64,000 nt of DNA from Siphonodentalium dalli (GCA_032622095.1 CP136065.1:204610618-204674617), one strand, 5' to 3'; positions 51,175 through 62,950 are shown, counted from the first letter of the stretch. Numbers and translations: made by a program. The notes: generated by a model not told the origin, from the sequence alone.

Positions 51175-54100
51175 CTACTTGGCTAAACGGCTGGGTATGT
51201 TTAGCAAGCAGGCAAATTTGGCCTCGTTGCGGAAATACCAAATCATACTAATTGCTTCTGTTATAAGAACGAGAAGAACAGCTTTATGATGCCTATCAAG
51301 ATCTGAGGGTAGTTGCAAAAAGCGGACTGTTTTGGCGAGAGGTTTAAGAACTGTTTTGGGCGTTGAATTATTGGCCCACTGAAACAGACTGAAACAGAAG
51401 CTTTCTTAAAGGCTGGACTTTGGCACAAAAACAGAATAAATGTTCATGGGTTTCATTGTCTTTGCGACAAAGGGGACATTCTTTAAATCGTATTTTTAAA
51501 TGATGAAGAAGTTGATTAACTGGCAAAATGTCATGAGCCAGTTTCCAAAGATCTCGCCGTGCGACGGGGGCACGGGGCCAATAAAAAGATTATGCAAATT
51601 GTTCCAAGTCGTGCCAAACTGGATATTGGGATATTTGTTAATTACAATAGGGGGCTTAACGATCGCACTCAGAAAATCCTAAGTAAAATTGTTTTGTGGT
51701 AAAACCATCAAAATTAAAATCGGGTCAATTGGTTGTTACTAATTGGTGTTATTTCTGTAGTTTGTTGAGTACAGTTCTTACTATCAGGGATATCATCTTC
51801 TGACTCACTCGATATAAGCCGACTACCTAAACATGGTAGTGGATGTTGTGTGAAATTATTAATGATTTTAGCCAGTGTCAATTTGTCTTCCCTGTGCATT
51901 AGGAGGTCTTCTATTGCTTGCCGTTTAGCCGCCGGCCCTTCTGCTAATTCTGACAATCGTTTTCCAAGAAATTTTTAATATTTCCAAGGGCTGCCATTAC
52001 CTTAGTATAAAATGAAGGTGGTTGTTCAGAACAACGGGGGAATAAATTGGAGCCAAATTCAGACTTAAAACGAACTAGCAATTAACTGATCCAATGCATG
52101 ACAAAGCAACCCCATTGTATAGTGGGGAATTTCATGAACCGCTGCAGATGTTGCATGTAAAATGCGTCTAGTTTGGACGGAATAGGAGAAAGCCCGGTCC
52201 CTCCCCGCAGCAAACCGTGAGGCGAGACAGGGGTTCCTGCTTGTTCTCCCAAATGAATTTGTACATCTTGGAATTGAAGGAACATAAATAGGCAGCAGAA
52301 AGGGGAATAATTGTAGTACCATAAATTAGATAAAGCATATGTATTAACAAGGATGGTGCGGGAGAAGGGGGTCAATTTACGATCAAATGAATTTTTGGTG
52401 TACACCAGAAAATTTAGAAATGACCATCGAGTGTAATATTGTTTCCATACTGAATTCCAAGAAGTTTTTGATGAGGGACCCAGCTTAAGCCATGTGGCTT
52501 GTCAGTGCGATCCCTCCAAGAGCCTAAAAATATACCGGCTGATTTGTTCAGATTTAATTTAGCACCGGATGCTTTACCAAAAAGGGTGCAGTTAGATAAT
52601 ATATGTTCAATAGAGTTGTCATTAGTGACTATCGTGGTGACGTCATCCGCATACGCAGCGAGTTTTATCGGTTCAGTGGAACACTGAACCGACAAACCTA
52701 CGATCTGCGTATCCGAACGGAATTTAATCAGAAGGGGCTCTGAACAGAGGACGTACAAAAGTGGGGAAATACTGCAGCCTTGGCGTATTGATCGCGTGAC
52801 GGGGAAAAGGTCAGAATAAACTGATTCACAATAACAGACGAAGTGATGTTATTGTAAAAAAAGTATAATCCAAGAAATAAATTGGGGGCCGAACCCATAT
52901 GCCGGAAGGGCACGAAAGAGATAAGTGTGATCCACCCGATCGAAAGCTTTAGCTTGATCGAGGGAAATAAGGGCGCACCTAATATTTTTATGATTAACAT
53001 AGTCAATGAGATTCCGCAAAAGGTGGGCATTGTCCAAAATTGACCTTCCGGGAACGCCGCAAGTTTGATCAGAATGGACTAAAGTGCCAATGACGTCCCG
53101 GAGGCGATTTGTGAAAAATTTTGAAAGAATTTTATAGTCATAATTCAGTAAACTAATGGGGCGATAATTTGAAACGAGTTCGGGGTGCTGGGGGTCTTTC
53201 AAAAGTAAAACAATAAGGGACTGTCGCTGCGAGGCTGACAGTTGACCTGAAATAAAGTAATTATTGTATAAATTTTGTAGTGTGGGCGCGATGTAATCAA
53301 GGAATGTAAAATAAATAAAGTTTGGTCAGAAGACGATGGTTGGGGCAAGTTAGTTAAAAATTCTGAACAAGCAGAATTATCAATGGGCTTAGCCGAGAAA
53401 AGGTGAGAATAAAATTCCCTAAATTGAGTTAAAATATCACGAGAATCTGTGTAGGTATGATCATCTACAGTAACAGATTTAATAGTTTTACTGGAACCAC
53501 GATGATTCTCCATCCGATGGAAGTGCGGAGACGTGGATTCCTGAGAATCAAACTCCCGCGCACGAGATCGGATGAAGGACCCGTGTTCCAGCTCCAAATA
53601 TAAATCGTGAAGTTGCATGCGCAAAGCTGTAATTTGTTCTGAGTAATTACCAGGATTGAGTTTTTCCGCTGAGCAAAGATTAAAATATTGTCGTTCAAGA
53701 CTGCGTATCGTAGATTTATGCGAAAAAGAAAGCCGTTTGCTATGTGAAGTGATAAAGGACTTCACCTGCCCTTTGACCCCCTCCCACCATTCGGACGTGA
53801 CGGCAGAGGCGGTCACGCTCGATGTGAGAGAAGACCAAAAGGAGACAAAGTCCTTCTGGAAAGTGCTATCGCGTAAAGTTTTAGCATTTGCTTTCCAGTA
53901 ACTGCGTCCGAAAGATTGACAATTAAATTTCTTTATGCGGAACAAAACGGCATCATGATCTGATAAACAGCCTACAATTTGTTTGAATGAAGAAACAGAA
54001 GATAACAAGGACTCGGAGACGTAGAACTGGTCGATCCGAGAAGCACTACCTCCCCGAGTCCAGGTATACTGTGTTGCTGTGGGATCGAGATGGCAAAATA

Positions 54101-54543
54101 TATCTTTCAAATGATAATTAGTTCGAATTTTAGCCCATTTCCGGGACACAGGGAGGACCCGGTCGTGACCAATCCGATCGAGCCCCCCGCTGTCGTTGGG
54201 ACCATAAACATTAATTAGCCGAAGTGGCTGATCATCAAAAGTTATATCAAGAAACGACCATGCGTCCATCTGTGTCAAAAAACTGCTTAGTAACTTCAAT
54301 GATTAAATGAGGAGATATTAGTATAGCAGCACCGCGGGCAGTGTTGGTACCATATGAATAAAAACCTTTCATGTCAAGAGTAGCATTTAAAGATAACGCA
54401 TCTAATTGGCCTAAAATATGCGTTTCTTGCAAAAATATGATATCAATCGATTGAAAACGAATAAGCATTTTCAACAAGCGCTGTTTTTGTGTACTGCCCA
54501 GTCCATTGCAGTTAAGGGACGCTATGTGTAAATTCGCCATCAT
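51175..54543 (-). pseudogene. Tx1-clade LINE ORF2: endonuclease + reverse transcriptase (LINE A)
   Basis: The longest retroelement here. From 54543: endonuclease motifs MANLHIASLNCNGLG, IIFLQETHI, TARGAAILI, INVYGPND, SRIDQFYVS and LSDHDAV; then RT motifs NYRPISLLNYDYKILSKFF, GVPGRSILDNAHLL, LISLDQAKAFDRVDH, an intact AAYADDVTT (52653-52642), and a C-terminal zinc pattern ECPLCRKD..ETHEHLFCFC (51485-51424), ending ITEAISMIWYFRNEAKF with a stop at 51177-51175. Frame changes at about 54250, 53300, 53200, 52850, 52790, 52410 and later break it, so it is inactive. The endonuclease nicks the target site and the RT copies the RNA in place. ORF1 lies upstream at 55302-56665, so this copy is close to full length. 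Confidence 0.9.
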
Positions 54544-55301
54544 GGCAGTAATTTAAGGGAAAGAATACCACAGCAGCGCAACTAAATAAACAAATAAAAA
54601 TAATAAGGAGCGTTCGGTGAACGCGGACACCAACTCGGTCGACCGGTGAACCGCGGCGTACCGCTGCACACCAGCCGACAAAGAAGGCCCCCGCGCTAAC
54701 CAAAACAAACTGACAGAAGAGTGCAGGGTCACCGAGTGCTGTACACTCGGATGACCCAATGCAAATAAAGACGGAACTCCAAGAAGGTGCGGATAGCATA
54801 GCGACAAACGCGATCGACCAGAAAACAGTCTAAAACGGCCGTAATCTGGTCGACCACACTCACAGACACACCACCCACACACAATGGAGAATAAAGTAAA
54901 CAAAGAGACAGCGCGACAACCACGCCGGTCAGTCAGCGAACAGCGGATTACCGGTGTACGATAACCGTCCGGCGAAGTCGACACACTGTCAACAATGTAT
55001 AAGAATGCGATAATACACCTTGGTGACCAAGCACTAAAGAGACGAAATAAAATAAGCTTGAGTGGACAACACAGTGACATACCCGAACGAGCAGAAAACA
55101 GCCTAAATCGGCCGTAATCTGATCGACCTGGCACGTCGATACGCTGTCCACCCAGAACAATAGAAAAGAAAATAACTTCGCCAAAACACTGGCGAATCGA
55201 AGGGAAATCAGGGACGGTCCGTGGTCGGGGTGGGGGTGGTTGTAGATAGAAGAACGTCCGTATACAGTTCCAGGAATTGTTGTACTAACATTATGGTGAA
55301 T
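54544..55301 (-). other. LINE A region between ORF1 and ORF2
   Basis: Holds a direct duplication: AGACGGCCGTAATCTGGTCGA-like blocks at about 54830-54860 and 55100-55130, each next to GAAAACAG.CTAAA. No conserved protein motif. The 193-codon minus-strand frame is Ser/Leu/Cys-rich and I do not treat it as a protein. Confidence 0.5.
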
Positions 55302-56665
55302 TCACATCTCCAACACCGAATCATGGTCTGAGGGACTACCCTCTTCATCCTGCAAGTTACCAATGTCTGTAACGTTCTTTTTGTAGATCGCTGACGAATC
55401 GGACGATGATGAGGTGGATCGCTTCAGGGGGTTTCGCGTCCCCGACGTGTCCATGGATGAAAATAGAGACGCACTGGCGGAGACTCCATCATCAGAGGCC
55501 AGGAGGGCATCCTGTGTCGCGGTAGATAAATCTACCTGACCAGGGCCGACCTGGCTGGCCTCCCGGAAGGGAGGGTGCGCATCAACCGGGTGCAAGGCAC
55601 CCTGTTCGGAATCGAAGGATTCCGCGACTGCCCCCAGTGTCGTGGAGGAAGGCTCTTCCGGAGGGACTGAGGGGAGGCTTATCCCCCTGTTTCGCAGCAG
55701 AGTCCTCTGCTGGAGTGACAGGGGTCGCTCCCAACTTACTAACAGGCGTGGTGTCCCCCTGCTGCTGGTCGGCTGGAGATGCCGCTATCACCTTCAGTGT
55801 CGCAGTGGAGAATGGAGAAGGGCTCCACTGGAGGGACTGAAGGGGAAGACTTATCCCCCTGTTTCGCAACAGGGGTGGCTTCCGGTGCAAGAAGAACAAA
55901 CTGGTCGTCAGACAGATGTAGCACTTTCCGAATGTCGTCATGTGGTGTGCCACCACTGAGCGCTGCAGCATAACTGCTCCTCGGTGGGGGCTGCCGTCTG
56001 GTTCCGGAAACGAGATTACGCTCCTTCATGCGCTGCTCCACCCTCCTGGGGCACAACTCCCACTTCCTCGTGTGGCCCACTTCCCGACACGCAAAACACA
56101 TCGGTCGCCTCCCACTGATGATGATGGGAATAAATTGTCCACCGGATGTGCTGATTGAATAGGGCATGGAATCCAGCCTATTACTATTGACAGTCATGTG
56201 CACTACCTTGGTTCCAGTTGCAACACTACTTCCGCCTACATAAGCCCGGTCATCCCTGATCGAGTGGATCACGCCGTAATTTCCTAACACCCTCTCGTAG
56301 ACATCTTTCTTCAAAAAGAACGGCACCCAGAGTAGCTTCACCACGATCTCCCTTTGAAAAAATGGCGTGAACCTCATGCCCACACCGGCCTCAGTAAAAT
56401 CCAACGATCTGATAAACTGGTAAGTATCCATGCACTCGATGTGGTCAAATGTTAAATACCACGTATCCGGTCGGGATAGACGAAAAAGCGCGTCCACGCT
56501 TGTCAGATCAAAATCATCTTTCAACAAATCGCCCATCTTTTCCACAGTCATCTTAAAGCGGCTTGGCCCATCTAACTTAATCTCCAGTGTCCTGGCCGCT
56601 AAAATTTCCTCAGCCATGGCGACGTCCCTGGCAGACGGTACAAAAAAACACAATAGACCAATCAA
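55302..56665 (-). pseudogene. LINE A ORF1 (RNA-binding, CCHC knuckle)
   Basis: Starts with AMAEEILAARTLEIKLDG, runs through VDALFRLSRPDTWYLTFDHI, GMRFTPFFQREIVVKLLWVP, IHSIRDDRAYVGG, LDSMPYSIST, GRRPMCFACREVGHTRKWEL and CPRRVEQRMKERN (knuckle C-x2-C-x4-H-x5-C), then a Pro/Ser/Gly-rich tail with LATPVAKQGDK repeats, ending SDHDSVLEM at 55302. A 7-bp duplication (TTCTCCA) near 55810 and another shift near 55600 break the frame. ORF1 proteins of this clade coat the LINE RNA. It begins ~25 bp after the U2 5' piece at 56691-56721. Confidence 0.85.
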
Positions 56666-56690
56666 ATAATTAGGTTAAGCGACACAAATC

Positions 56691-56721
56691 AAGGATCTTT
56701 GCCAAAAGGCCGATAGGCGAT
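56691..56721 (-). pseudogene. U2 snRNA 5' end, interrupted by LINE A
   Basis: ATCGCCTATCGGCCTTTTGG, then CAAAGATCCTTG: nt 1 to about 31 of U2 with several changes (CTTC to CCTA, and a lost T in GGCTAAG). Less well kept than copy B. Confidence 0.8.
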
Positions 56722-57080
56722 TCCGATTTTTCGCGGAAAAAAATCGGGCCATTCAGCAGGAACCGTCGAGAAAATGGTATTAATAAAAGGTGTGTCGTCA
56801 TCAAATGCCAGGAATCGACATGAATCCTGAAAAAGAAAGAAATATGCATGAGAAGCGAAAATGGCGAAATTCCGGTGTTTTGCATGAAGCATGTGTTCGG
56901 ATTTTGTTAAAATTAAGAATAAACAAGAATTTCGTCATTTTTTTCGTGACTCAATTTGAGACGTACGACGAACGTTCTTCTGACTCTATTTAATACTGTA
57001 CTGTTGATCCATTATAAGCTCATTGAGTCGTGCAAACCAAAATGTTGCGAAAGATACTGAATGTCGCGAAATCTGAACCT
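56722..57080 (-). promoter_or_regulatory. U2 snRNA gene upstream region (copy A)
   Basis: Nearly identical to 58270-58640 over ~350 bp, including CGGTTCCTGCTGAATGGCCC, CCAGGAATCGACATGAATCC (plus strand) and GGCGAAATTCCGGTGTTTTG (plus strand). It starts at GGTTCAGATTTCGCGACATT, directly after the truncated ORF1 of LINE B. Confidence 0.65.
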
Positions 57081-57084
57081 ACCG

Positions 57085-58158
57085 GACCAGGGCTGACCTG
57101 GCTGGCCTCCCGGGAGGGAGGGTGCGCATCAACAGGGTGCAAGGCACCCTGCTCGGAATCGAGGGATTCCGGGACTACCGTAACTACCCCCAGTGTCGCG
57201 GAGGAAAGCTCCTCCGGAGGGACTGAGGGGGAGGCTTATCCCCCTGTTTCACAGCAGAGTCCTCTGCTGGAGTGACAGGGGTCGCTCCCAACGTACTAAC
57301 AGGGGTGATGTCCCCCTGCTGCTGGTCAACCGAAGATGCCGCTATCGCACTCAGTGTCGCAGTGGAGATGGGCTCCACTGGAGGGACTGAAGGGGAAGAC
57401 TTATCCCCCTGTTTTGCAACAGGGGTTGCTTCCTTCGAAAACACAACAAACTCGTTTTCCGCTATCTGAATCGATGTCCCACCGAGCGCCTCAACATAAC
57501 TGGACCTCGGTGTGGGCTGCCTTCTCGTACCGGACACGAGGTCGCGCTCCTTCCTTCGCTGCTCCACCCTTCTGGGACAGAGCTCCCAGGTCTGGGTGTG
57601 CCCCACTCCCCTGCACGCAAAACACAAAGGCGGTCTACCCTTAATCACGATGGGGATGAACTGTCCATTTGCTGTGTCTATTGAATACGGCATGGAATCG
57701 ATGCGGTTGCTATTAACAGTCATATGTACCAATTTTGTTCCATTGGCTACGCTGCATCCCTTCACATAACTTGTATCATCCCGAATGGAATGAATCTCGC
57801 CATAATTCCCGAGGACACGGGAATAGACCTCGGATCTAATGAAGAACGGAACCCATAACAGCTTGATCACAATTTCCTTCTTAAAAAACGGGGATAGCTG
57901 CATCCCGATGCCAGCCTCCGGAAACTCAAAAGTGTGAATTAACTCATAAGTGTCCATGTGCTGGATGTGGTCAAAGGTAAGATACCACGTGGTGGGCCTT
58001 GAAAGTCTGAACAAAGCATCCACCACGCCCATATCGATCTCCGTTCCGAGCAGGTCGCCCATCTTCTCGGTAGTCATCTTATACTTGTTCGGTCCATCCA
58101 CCTTAATTTCTATGGTCCTGGCCGCAAGAAACTCATCGTAGAGCCCGTCAGCCGCCAT
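57085..58158 (-). pseudogene. LINE B ORF1, intact for 324 codons, truncated at its 3' end
   Basis: A continuous frame from 58158 reads MAADGLYDEFLAARTIEIKV, VDALFRLSRPTTWYLTFDHI, LLWVPFFIRSEV, IHSIRDDTSYVKGCS, ANGQFIPIVIKGRPPLCFAC, RGVGHTQTWELCPRRVEQRR, then doubled KQGDKxxP repeats, ending at 57184. This is the best-preserved protein in the window. Past 57184 the LINE A-like tail continues (PGLTWLASREGGCAST region, on the complementary strand) to about 57085 and then changes abruptly to a U2 upstream region. ORF2 is absent. Confidence 0.88.
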
Positions 58159-58235
58159 AACTGCGTCCCTGGCTGGCGGGAAAAAACTGGATCAATTAGT
58201 GAAAGTAGGTCACGATAATTAATCAAGTCAGAAAT

Positions 58236-58269
58236 CACTTTGAACTGAGCCAAAAGGCCGAGAAGCGAT
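58236..58269 (-). pseudogene. U2 snRNA 5' end, interrupted by LINE B
   Basis: ATCGCTTCTCGGCCTTTTGG then CTCAGTTCAAAGTG. The first 21 nt are identical to the U2 consensus. LINE B begins at 58235, after about U2 nt 33. Confidence 0.9.
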
Positions 58270-58640
58270 GCCGATTTTTCGCGAAAAAAAATCGGGCCAT
58301 TCAGCAGGAACCGTCGAGAAAATGGTTTTAATAAAAGGTGTGTCGTCATCAAATCCCAGGAATCGACATGAATCCTGAAAAAGAAAGAAATATGCATGAG
58401 AAGCGAAAATGGCGAAATTCCGGTGTTTTGCATGAAGCATGTGTTCGGATTTTGTTAACATTTAGAATAAACACAAGAATTTCGTCATTTTTTTCGTGAC
58501 TCCATTTGAGACGTACGACGTACGTTCTTCTGACTCTATTTAATACTGTACTGTTGATCCATTATAAGCTCATAATCGAGTCGTGCAAACCAAAATGTTG
58601 CGAAAGATGCTGAATGTCGTGAAATCTGAACCTTACTTTT
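58270..58640 (-). promoter_or_regulatory. U2 snRNA gene upstream region (copy B)
   Basis: Conserved with copies A, C and (in part) C'. As the only sequence shared immediately upstream of four separate U2 5' ends it should contain the snRNA promoter (PSE at about -55 by analogy). The region 58641-58863 is intergenic spacer; on its plus strand 58748-58775 holds GGTATCTGTTCTTATCAG, an inverted U2 scrap. Confidence 0.65.
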
Positions 58641-58863
58641 TTGCTATAGTTTTCTTTGCATTTGTGAAATTACGTTAAGGGTGATTTAGAATAAACGTTG
58701 TTCATTGTAATATGAATGCAATGCAAACGCTCTTTATCAACAATGTGTGGTATCTGTTCTTATCAGCATGACATCTAAACATTCCAAATGAAACTCTGTT
58801 CCATGTCAGAAGGTACAGAGAGGTGGTGGGGGGAGGGGGACTAATTTTAGATTATTTAAGAAT

Positions 58864-59011
58864 GGGCCGATCCCGGAGGTACTGCAATACCGGGCCAACC
58901 CGTGGCGAGGTTAGAGCAAGCTCTAGGCCACTCGCCTACAGTCAAAAATCTGTTTAAATAGAAGTCCCCATTTGTGGACGTATCAGATATTAAGCTGATA
59001 AGAACAGATAC
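58864..59011 (-). pseudogene. U2 snRNA 3' part, downstream of LINE D
   Basis: Starts GTATCTGTTCTTATCAGCTT, then AATATCTGATACGTCC, a stem-loop with ACAAATGGGGA, TTTAAACAGATTTTTGACT (Sm-site region), GAGCTTGCTC, and GCCCGGTATTGCAGTACCTC, CGGGATCGGCCC at the 3' stem-loop IV. This is U2 from about nt 36 to the 3' end. It is separated from any 5' part by LINE D, whose A-rich tail ends at the first base, so this U2 copy cannot make RNA. Confidence 0.92.
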
Positions 59012-60650
59012 TTTTTTTATTTTTATTTTTTTTCTATAAAAGTCTCAGAAATCCGGTTGTGAGACGCTCGGGTACGAAACCGGGACTGATCGCAAACCAG
59101 TCTATCCATCACAGTCCTTTTGGACCCTCCTGTTATGCTGGACTTTTGAAAAAGTCATCTTTTTGGGTCATCTTTTAAATATATTGTATTTTTTCTCGGG
59201 ATTGGTATTTTTTGTCCCGTAATTGTATATATGTTTTCTGTATCTGTTCTTTATTGCATAAGAATGGTACGAGATCGAATCGATTGGTGACAGTAGGAAA
59301 GCAGCCGAAACCACTCGCCCGATACAGCAGTACATACAAAACAATATAATCAGAAACGAAATATTATTTCGTTCAGTGTGGTTGGATCAATGAGGGCACC
59401 CCAGTGGTCTGTGAACAGTCAACGGGAGCCTCGCGTGATCAACCAAAATCCTACCTTTGAGGCAAGCTGAAAAATAGGACTTCAGGTCATCCCGCGTGTA
59501 TAATTTAGAGTCGTGTTTAATGATGTTTCGGACAGTCCAGACAACGAAGCGATACTGACCCAGAAGGGCCATCACCGTCGATGCCCGGGCCCCTCGAGAG
59601 GTCCTTCAGGGACGGGTGTACCCCGAAAAGAACCAAGTCAGTCGTGAAATTGATCGGCCTGCCTGCGACCTTCTCCAGCAATGAAGTCAGACAAGCTCGC
59701 AGCGGCCGAACAAAAGCACAGTTGCCAAAGAGATGTAGAATCGTCTCCCTTCGTGTGTAAAAAGCACATTCCGGGTCACGAGAAATTCCCAGCACATATA
59801 AACGCAAATTGGTCAGAATACGCTGGTGATATACTAACCAATTGAATCCTCTGTGAAGAGGTTCGATGAACCGATCGAGATTGGCCCTCCACACGGCAGG
59901 AAAGCTGATGTGGGGATAGTCAAGCGCGATCGGACAAGAAGGTTGCCGTATATTTAGTCATTAAATGATCGTAAAGCTGCTTAGTGGTCGCCGATAACCA
60001 GTCAATGCCATCATTTTCTACCCGTTTATAAATATCTAGGCATTCTCTGTAAAAAGTAGGCATGGTCAGAGAACGCGGGTAGAGGTTAGAGGAAAGGTCA
60101 GGATTGACGTGTCGTAAGGACATGCCGAGCCAATAGCGCGCGAAATAAAACCATTTGCTCTCTGAAGTGAGTATAATTTTGCGGACATGGGCCAGCTTCT
60201 GCGATTGAAGCTTTATATCAATGTTGACTGTGGTAAGACCACCCCTTTCGGGACACTGATATAAAATGTCACGCTTTACTGGCTCCATCTCGCGGCCCCA
60301 TATAAATTTAAACATGCGGCGTTGAATGAGTGTGAGGTAATGTTGGGGCATGGTCGAAACTTGGCCGATATACCATAGCTTAGAAAGAGAGAGAACTTTC
60401 GAAATCAGATTTGCCGAAATACGATAACTTCCGGGAAGTCCAAAGGTCAAAGGTCTTGAGGACCTTCGTCACTATGGCATTCCAAGAGTCGTCCGCGGTG
60501 AGTGTCTGGCCATAGAAAATACCTAGTAACTTTTCGACCCCATCCGGCCGAGGCCAATGAGAATCAAGCTTCCATATCGCCGATGGACCAAAAAGTTGAC
60601 GTGACAACTGTTCAGTGGTCAGTCATTTCCATATAGATAACCCTCAGGTA
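59012..60650 (-). pseudogene. U2-targeting Tx1-type LINE, 3' half (LINE D)
   Basis: From 60607: PNGVEKL-like start in reversed coding (WPRPDGVEKLLGIFYGQTL), KTFDLWTSRKLSYFGKS, STMPQHYLTLIQRRMFKFIW, ERGGLTTVNIDIKLQSQKLA, then C-terminal PECAFYTRRETILHLFGNCA (zinc-like C...E..HLF..C) and LLGQYRFVVWTVRNIIK, stopping at 59387. Frame changes at about 60430, 59910 and 59560. A 3' UTR (59386-59040) and an A-rich tail (AAAAAAATAAAAATAAAAAA) join directly to U2 nt 36 at 59011, the precise signature of target-primed insertion into U2. 5' truncated at about 60650. Confidence 0.88.
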
Positions 60651-61349
60651 AGGACCTTCCACTGACAGTTGTCACAACCCCACACTCCTACACCTTTGTT
60701 TTTAATTATTTATTGAATAAAATAATAAAAATAAGGTGAATAAAATCTCAAATCAAATGGAATTGTCAATGTGTGACCCACTTCCAGTTCAGTTAAGTTA
60801 TGGCTCGCTTGCAAATTTATACAATGATCTGGGACTTGTCACATTTGTCAATCACACTGCATTATAGGCTACTAAAAAAATTGTTTGTTTCCAATTACGA
60901 AGCCAAATAATTCCAGGTACATTTAGGGTAATTTTTAGAAACTTTTCTCACATTGTATGTGAAGCCTGTCAATGTATTTTGTGGGAAAGAACTAAATCCA
61001 GCTGATCAAAAAGGTGACTAGTTATATCAATGTTTTGACAGGACATTGGCTCCAAGGAGCCTGAGTGTTACAAAATAGCAGATAGATATTTAGTCTCCTA
61101 AAATATTTATTAAGAAGTCACCTTGCCACTGATCTCAGAACAACTGTATTATTATGAGCCAGGAAGGCTGTTATACATGTATGTGATACTGACCAGTGTG
61201 GTATGATATAAGTGACTATTTAGAGTTCACTCCCTTGCAGTGGTTATCCGATAATAGCATACTGTATGTGAACAATATTCAACCTGCTAAAAATATCCCC
61301 TCCAACCAACAGTTCTAACAAAAGCTCAATGTTTGAGTTTGAGTTATTT
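60651..61349. other. No gene recognised
   Basis: No supported feature. Confidence 0.4.
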
Positions 61350-62660
61350 ATTCATTCAACACATACAATTGTCAATAGATAAATAATAACATAATTATAC
61401 ATAGTTATACAATTTCAACATAATACATAGGAAGTAATAATAGAAAGTAGTAAGTGTGATACCAATGTATTAATATGATATATGGAAGTAAGATATGTTG
61501 AAGGGGGGATGCTAGAAGTTTACACTTATAAGGTGCAACCCCCATGGTTAAACTTGATAATTATTTTTGAAATTTTATTTTTTATATTTTTGTTTTTATA
61601 TCTGAAATAATGGGTGAATTATTCATCTGTTCCTGATTTAGGTTTTCCATTAAAAGGACTGCTATTCGACATACTTTTCTAAAAGATGAAGTTTATATTT
61701 TCTTTTAAAGGTACTCAATCCGAACAGAGGGTCCCCATCTCAACAGATTCCAACAACAACAATCCGATCAGAGGGTCCTATATTACTATTTCTTTGGCTT
61801 TGGGGGTAAAAAATATTTGATTCGAGTCGAGGAACCCATCAAACAAAGCTCAGAGTTATTAGATATTGATTTTTGAAATTTGTTATTTACTCGAGATGAG
61901 TACTAATAATTTCCTTCAACTGCCGTAATCTGCTCGGGATGTGTAAACCAAAATCTATTCAAACAGACAAGGATGGATAACTCTAAAATCAAGTGGTAAT
62001 AATAACGCAATTTTGACTGAGTTCTGGGCCAGAAAGTATTCCCGATAATGAAAAATAATAGATTTCTAAAATCGATATCTAACAAATATGAGCTTTGATG
62101 GGTGACTTCCTCGACTCTAATCAAATATTTTTGACCCCCGAAGCCATTGAACTAGTAATTGAGAGGAGTTTTATCGGATTGAGTACCTTTAAATGTAAAA
62201 GTGTTTTTGCAGTTCTTTAGGTCTTTATCTAAGGAATTCCATAGAGTTGTTCCAATGTTTCTTGTACAAAATGCTTTGATATTGGTTCTCCTGTAACTAA
62301 CTCTGAAATTTTCAATTTGTCATGTGTTGTGCTCATGTGATCCTTTGACAGTGACAAAGAATGTTTGTAAATTAGGGGGTAGAAGCTCATGTTTAGCTTT
62401 ATACATTGTAACAAGTGTGTTCATTTTAGTCATTTTAGTCATCGAGTTTCAGGATTTTATACTTCTGGAATATCGGAGTACTATGGCTTCTGTATCCAGC
62501 TCCATCAATTATTCTCATTGCTTTTTTTTTAAGGGTTCTGAGAGGGATATAAGCCTGGTGCTATAAACATTTCCCCAGATTTCACAGCAATAATTTAAAT
62601 AAGGAGCAATTAAACACTGATATAGTGAGACAAGTGCTGATTTGCCTATTTGGGGGGGCG
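61350..62660 (-). pseudogene. CR1/L2-like LINE 3' end, interrupted by MITE
   Basis: Right to left: LVSLYQCLIAPYLNYCCEIW, then MNTLVTMYKAKHELLPPNLQ, FRVSYRRTNIKAFCTRNIGT, TLWNSLDKDLKNCKNTF, with stops between. This is the thumb and C-terminal region of a CR1/L2-type LINE. Its 3' end carries AATAAATAACTCAAACTCAAA. The MITE at 61708-62188 interrupts it at TTAA. Confidence 0.7.
61708..62188. mobile_element. TTAA-flanked MITE with AGGTACTCAATCCGA ends
   Basis: Ends AGGTACTCAATCCGA and TCGGATTGAGTACCT, 15 bp perfect, with TTAA at 61704-61707 and 62189-62192. Different from the CCC-starting hairpin MITEs. No protein. Confidence 0.82.
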
Positions 62661-62663
62661 GAG

Positions 62664-62950
62664 GTAGTCAAGCGCGATCGGACAAAGAAGGTTGCCATAT
62701 ACTTTAGTCATTAAATGATCATAAAGCTGCTTAGTGGTCGTCGAAGACCAGTCAATGCCATCATTTTCTACCCTTTTATAAATATCAAGGCATTCTCTGT
62801 AAAAAGTAGGCATGGTCAGAGAACGCGGTTAGAGGAAAGGGCAGGGTTGACGTGTCGTAAGGACATGCCGAGCCAATAGCGCGCGAAATAAATCCATTTG
62901 CTCTCTGAAGTGAGTATAATTTTGCGGACATGGGCCAGCTTCAGCGCCGA
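62664..62950 (-). pseudogene. Second copy of part of LINE D
   Basis: Matches 59920-60205 closely (GGTCAGAGAACGCGG, GTCGTAAGGACATGCCGAGC, TGGGCCAGCTTC). Only ~285 bp, cut at both ends. The frame is the central ORF2 part (near MSLRHVN). 62951-63164 shows no gene. Confidence 0.8.

Noticed and set aside
54553-55134. 193-codon frame between LINE ORF1 and ORF2 as a third protein
   Set aside because: Low-complexity Ser/Leu/Cys/Arg composition, no motif, and it covers an internal direct duplication.
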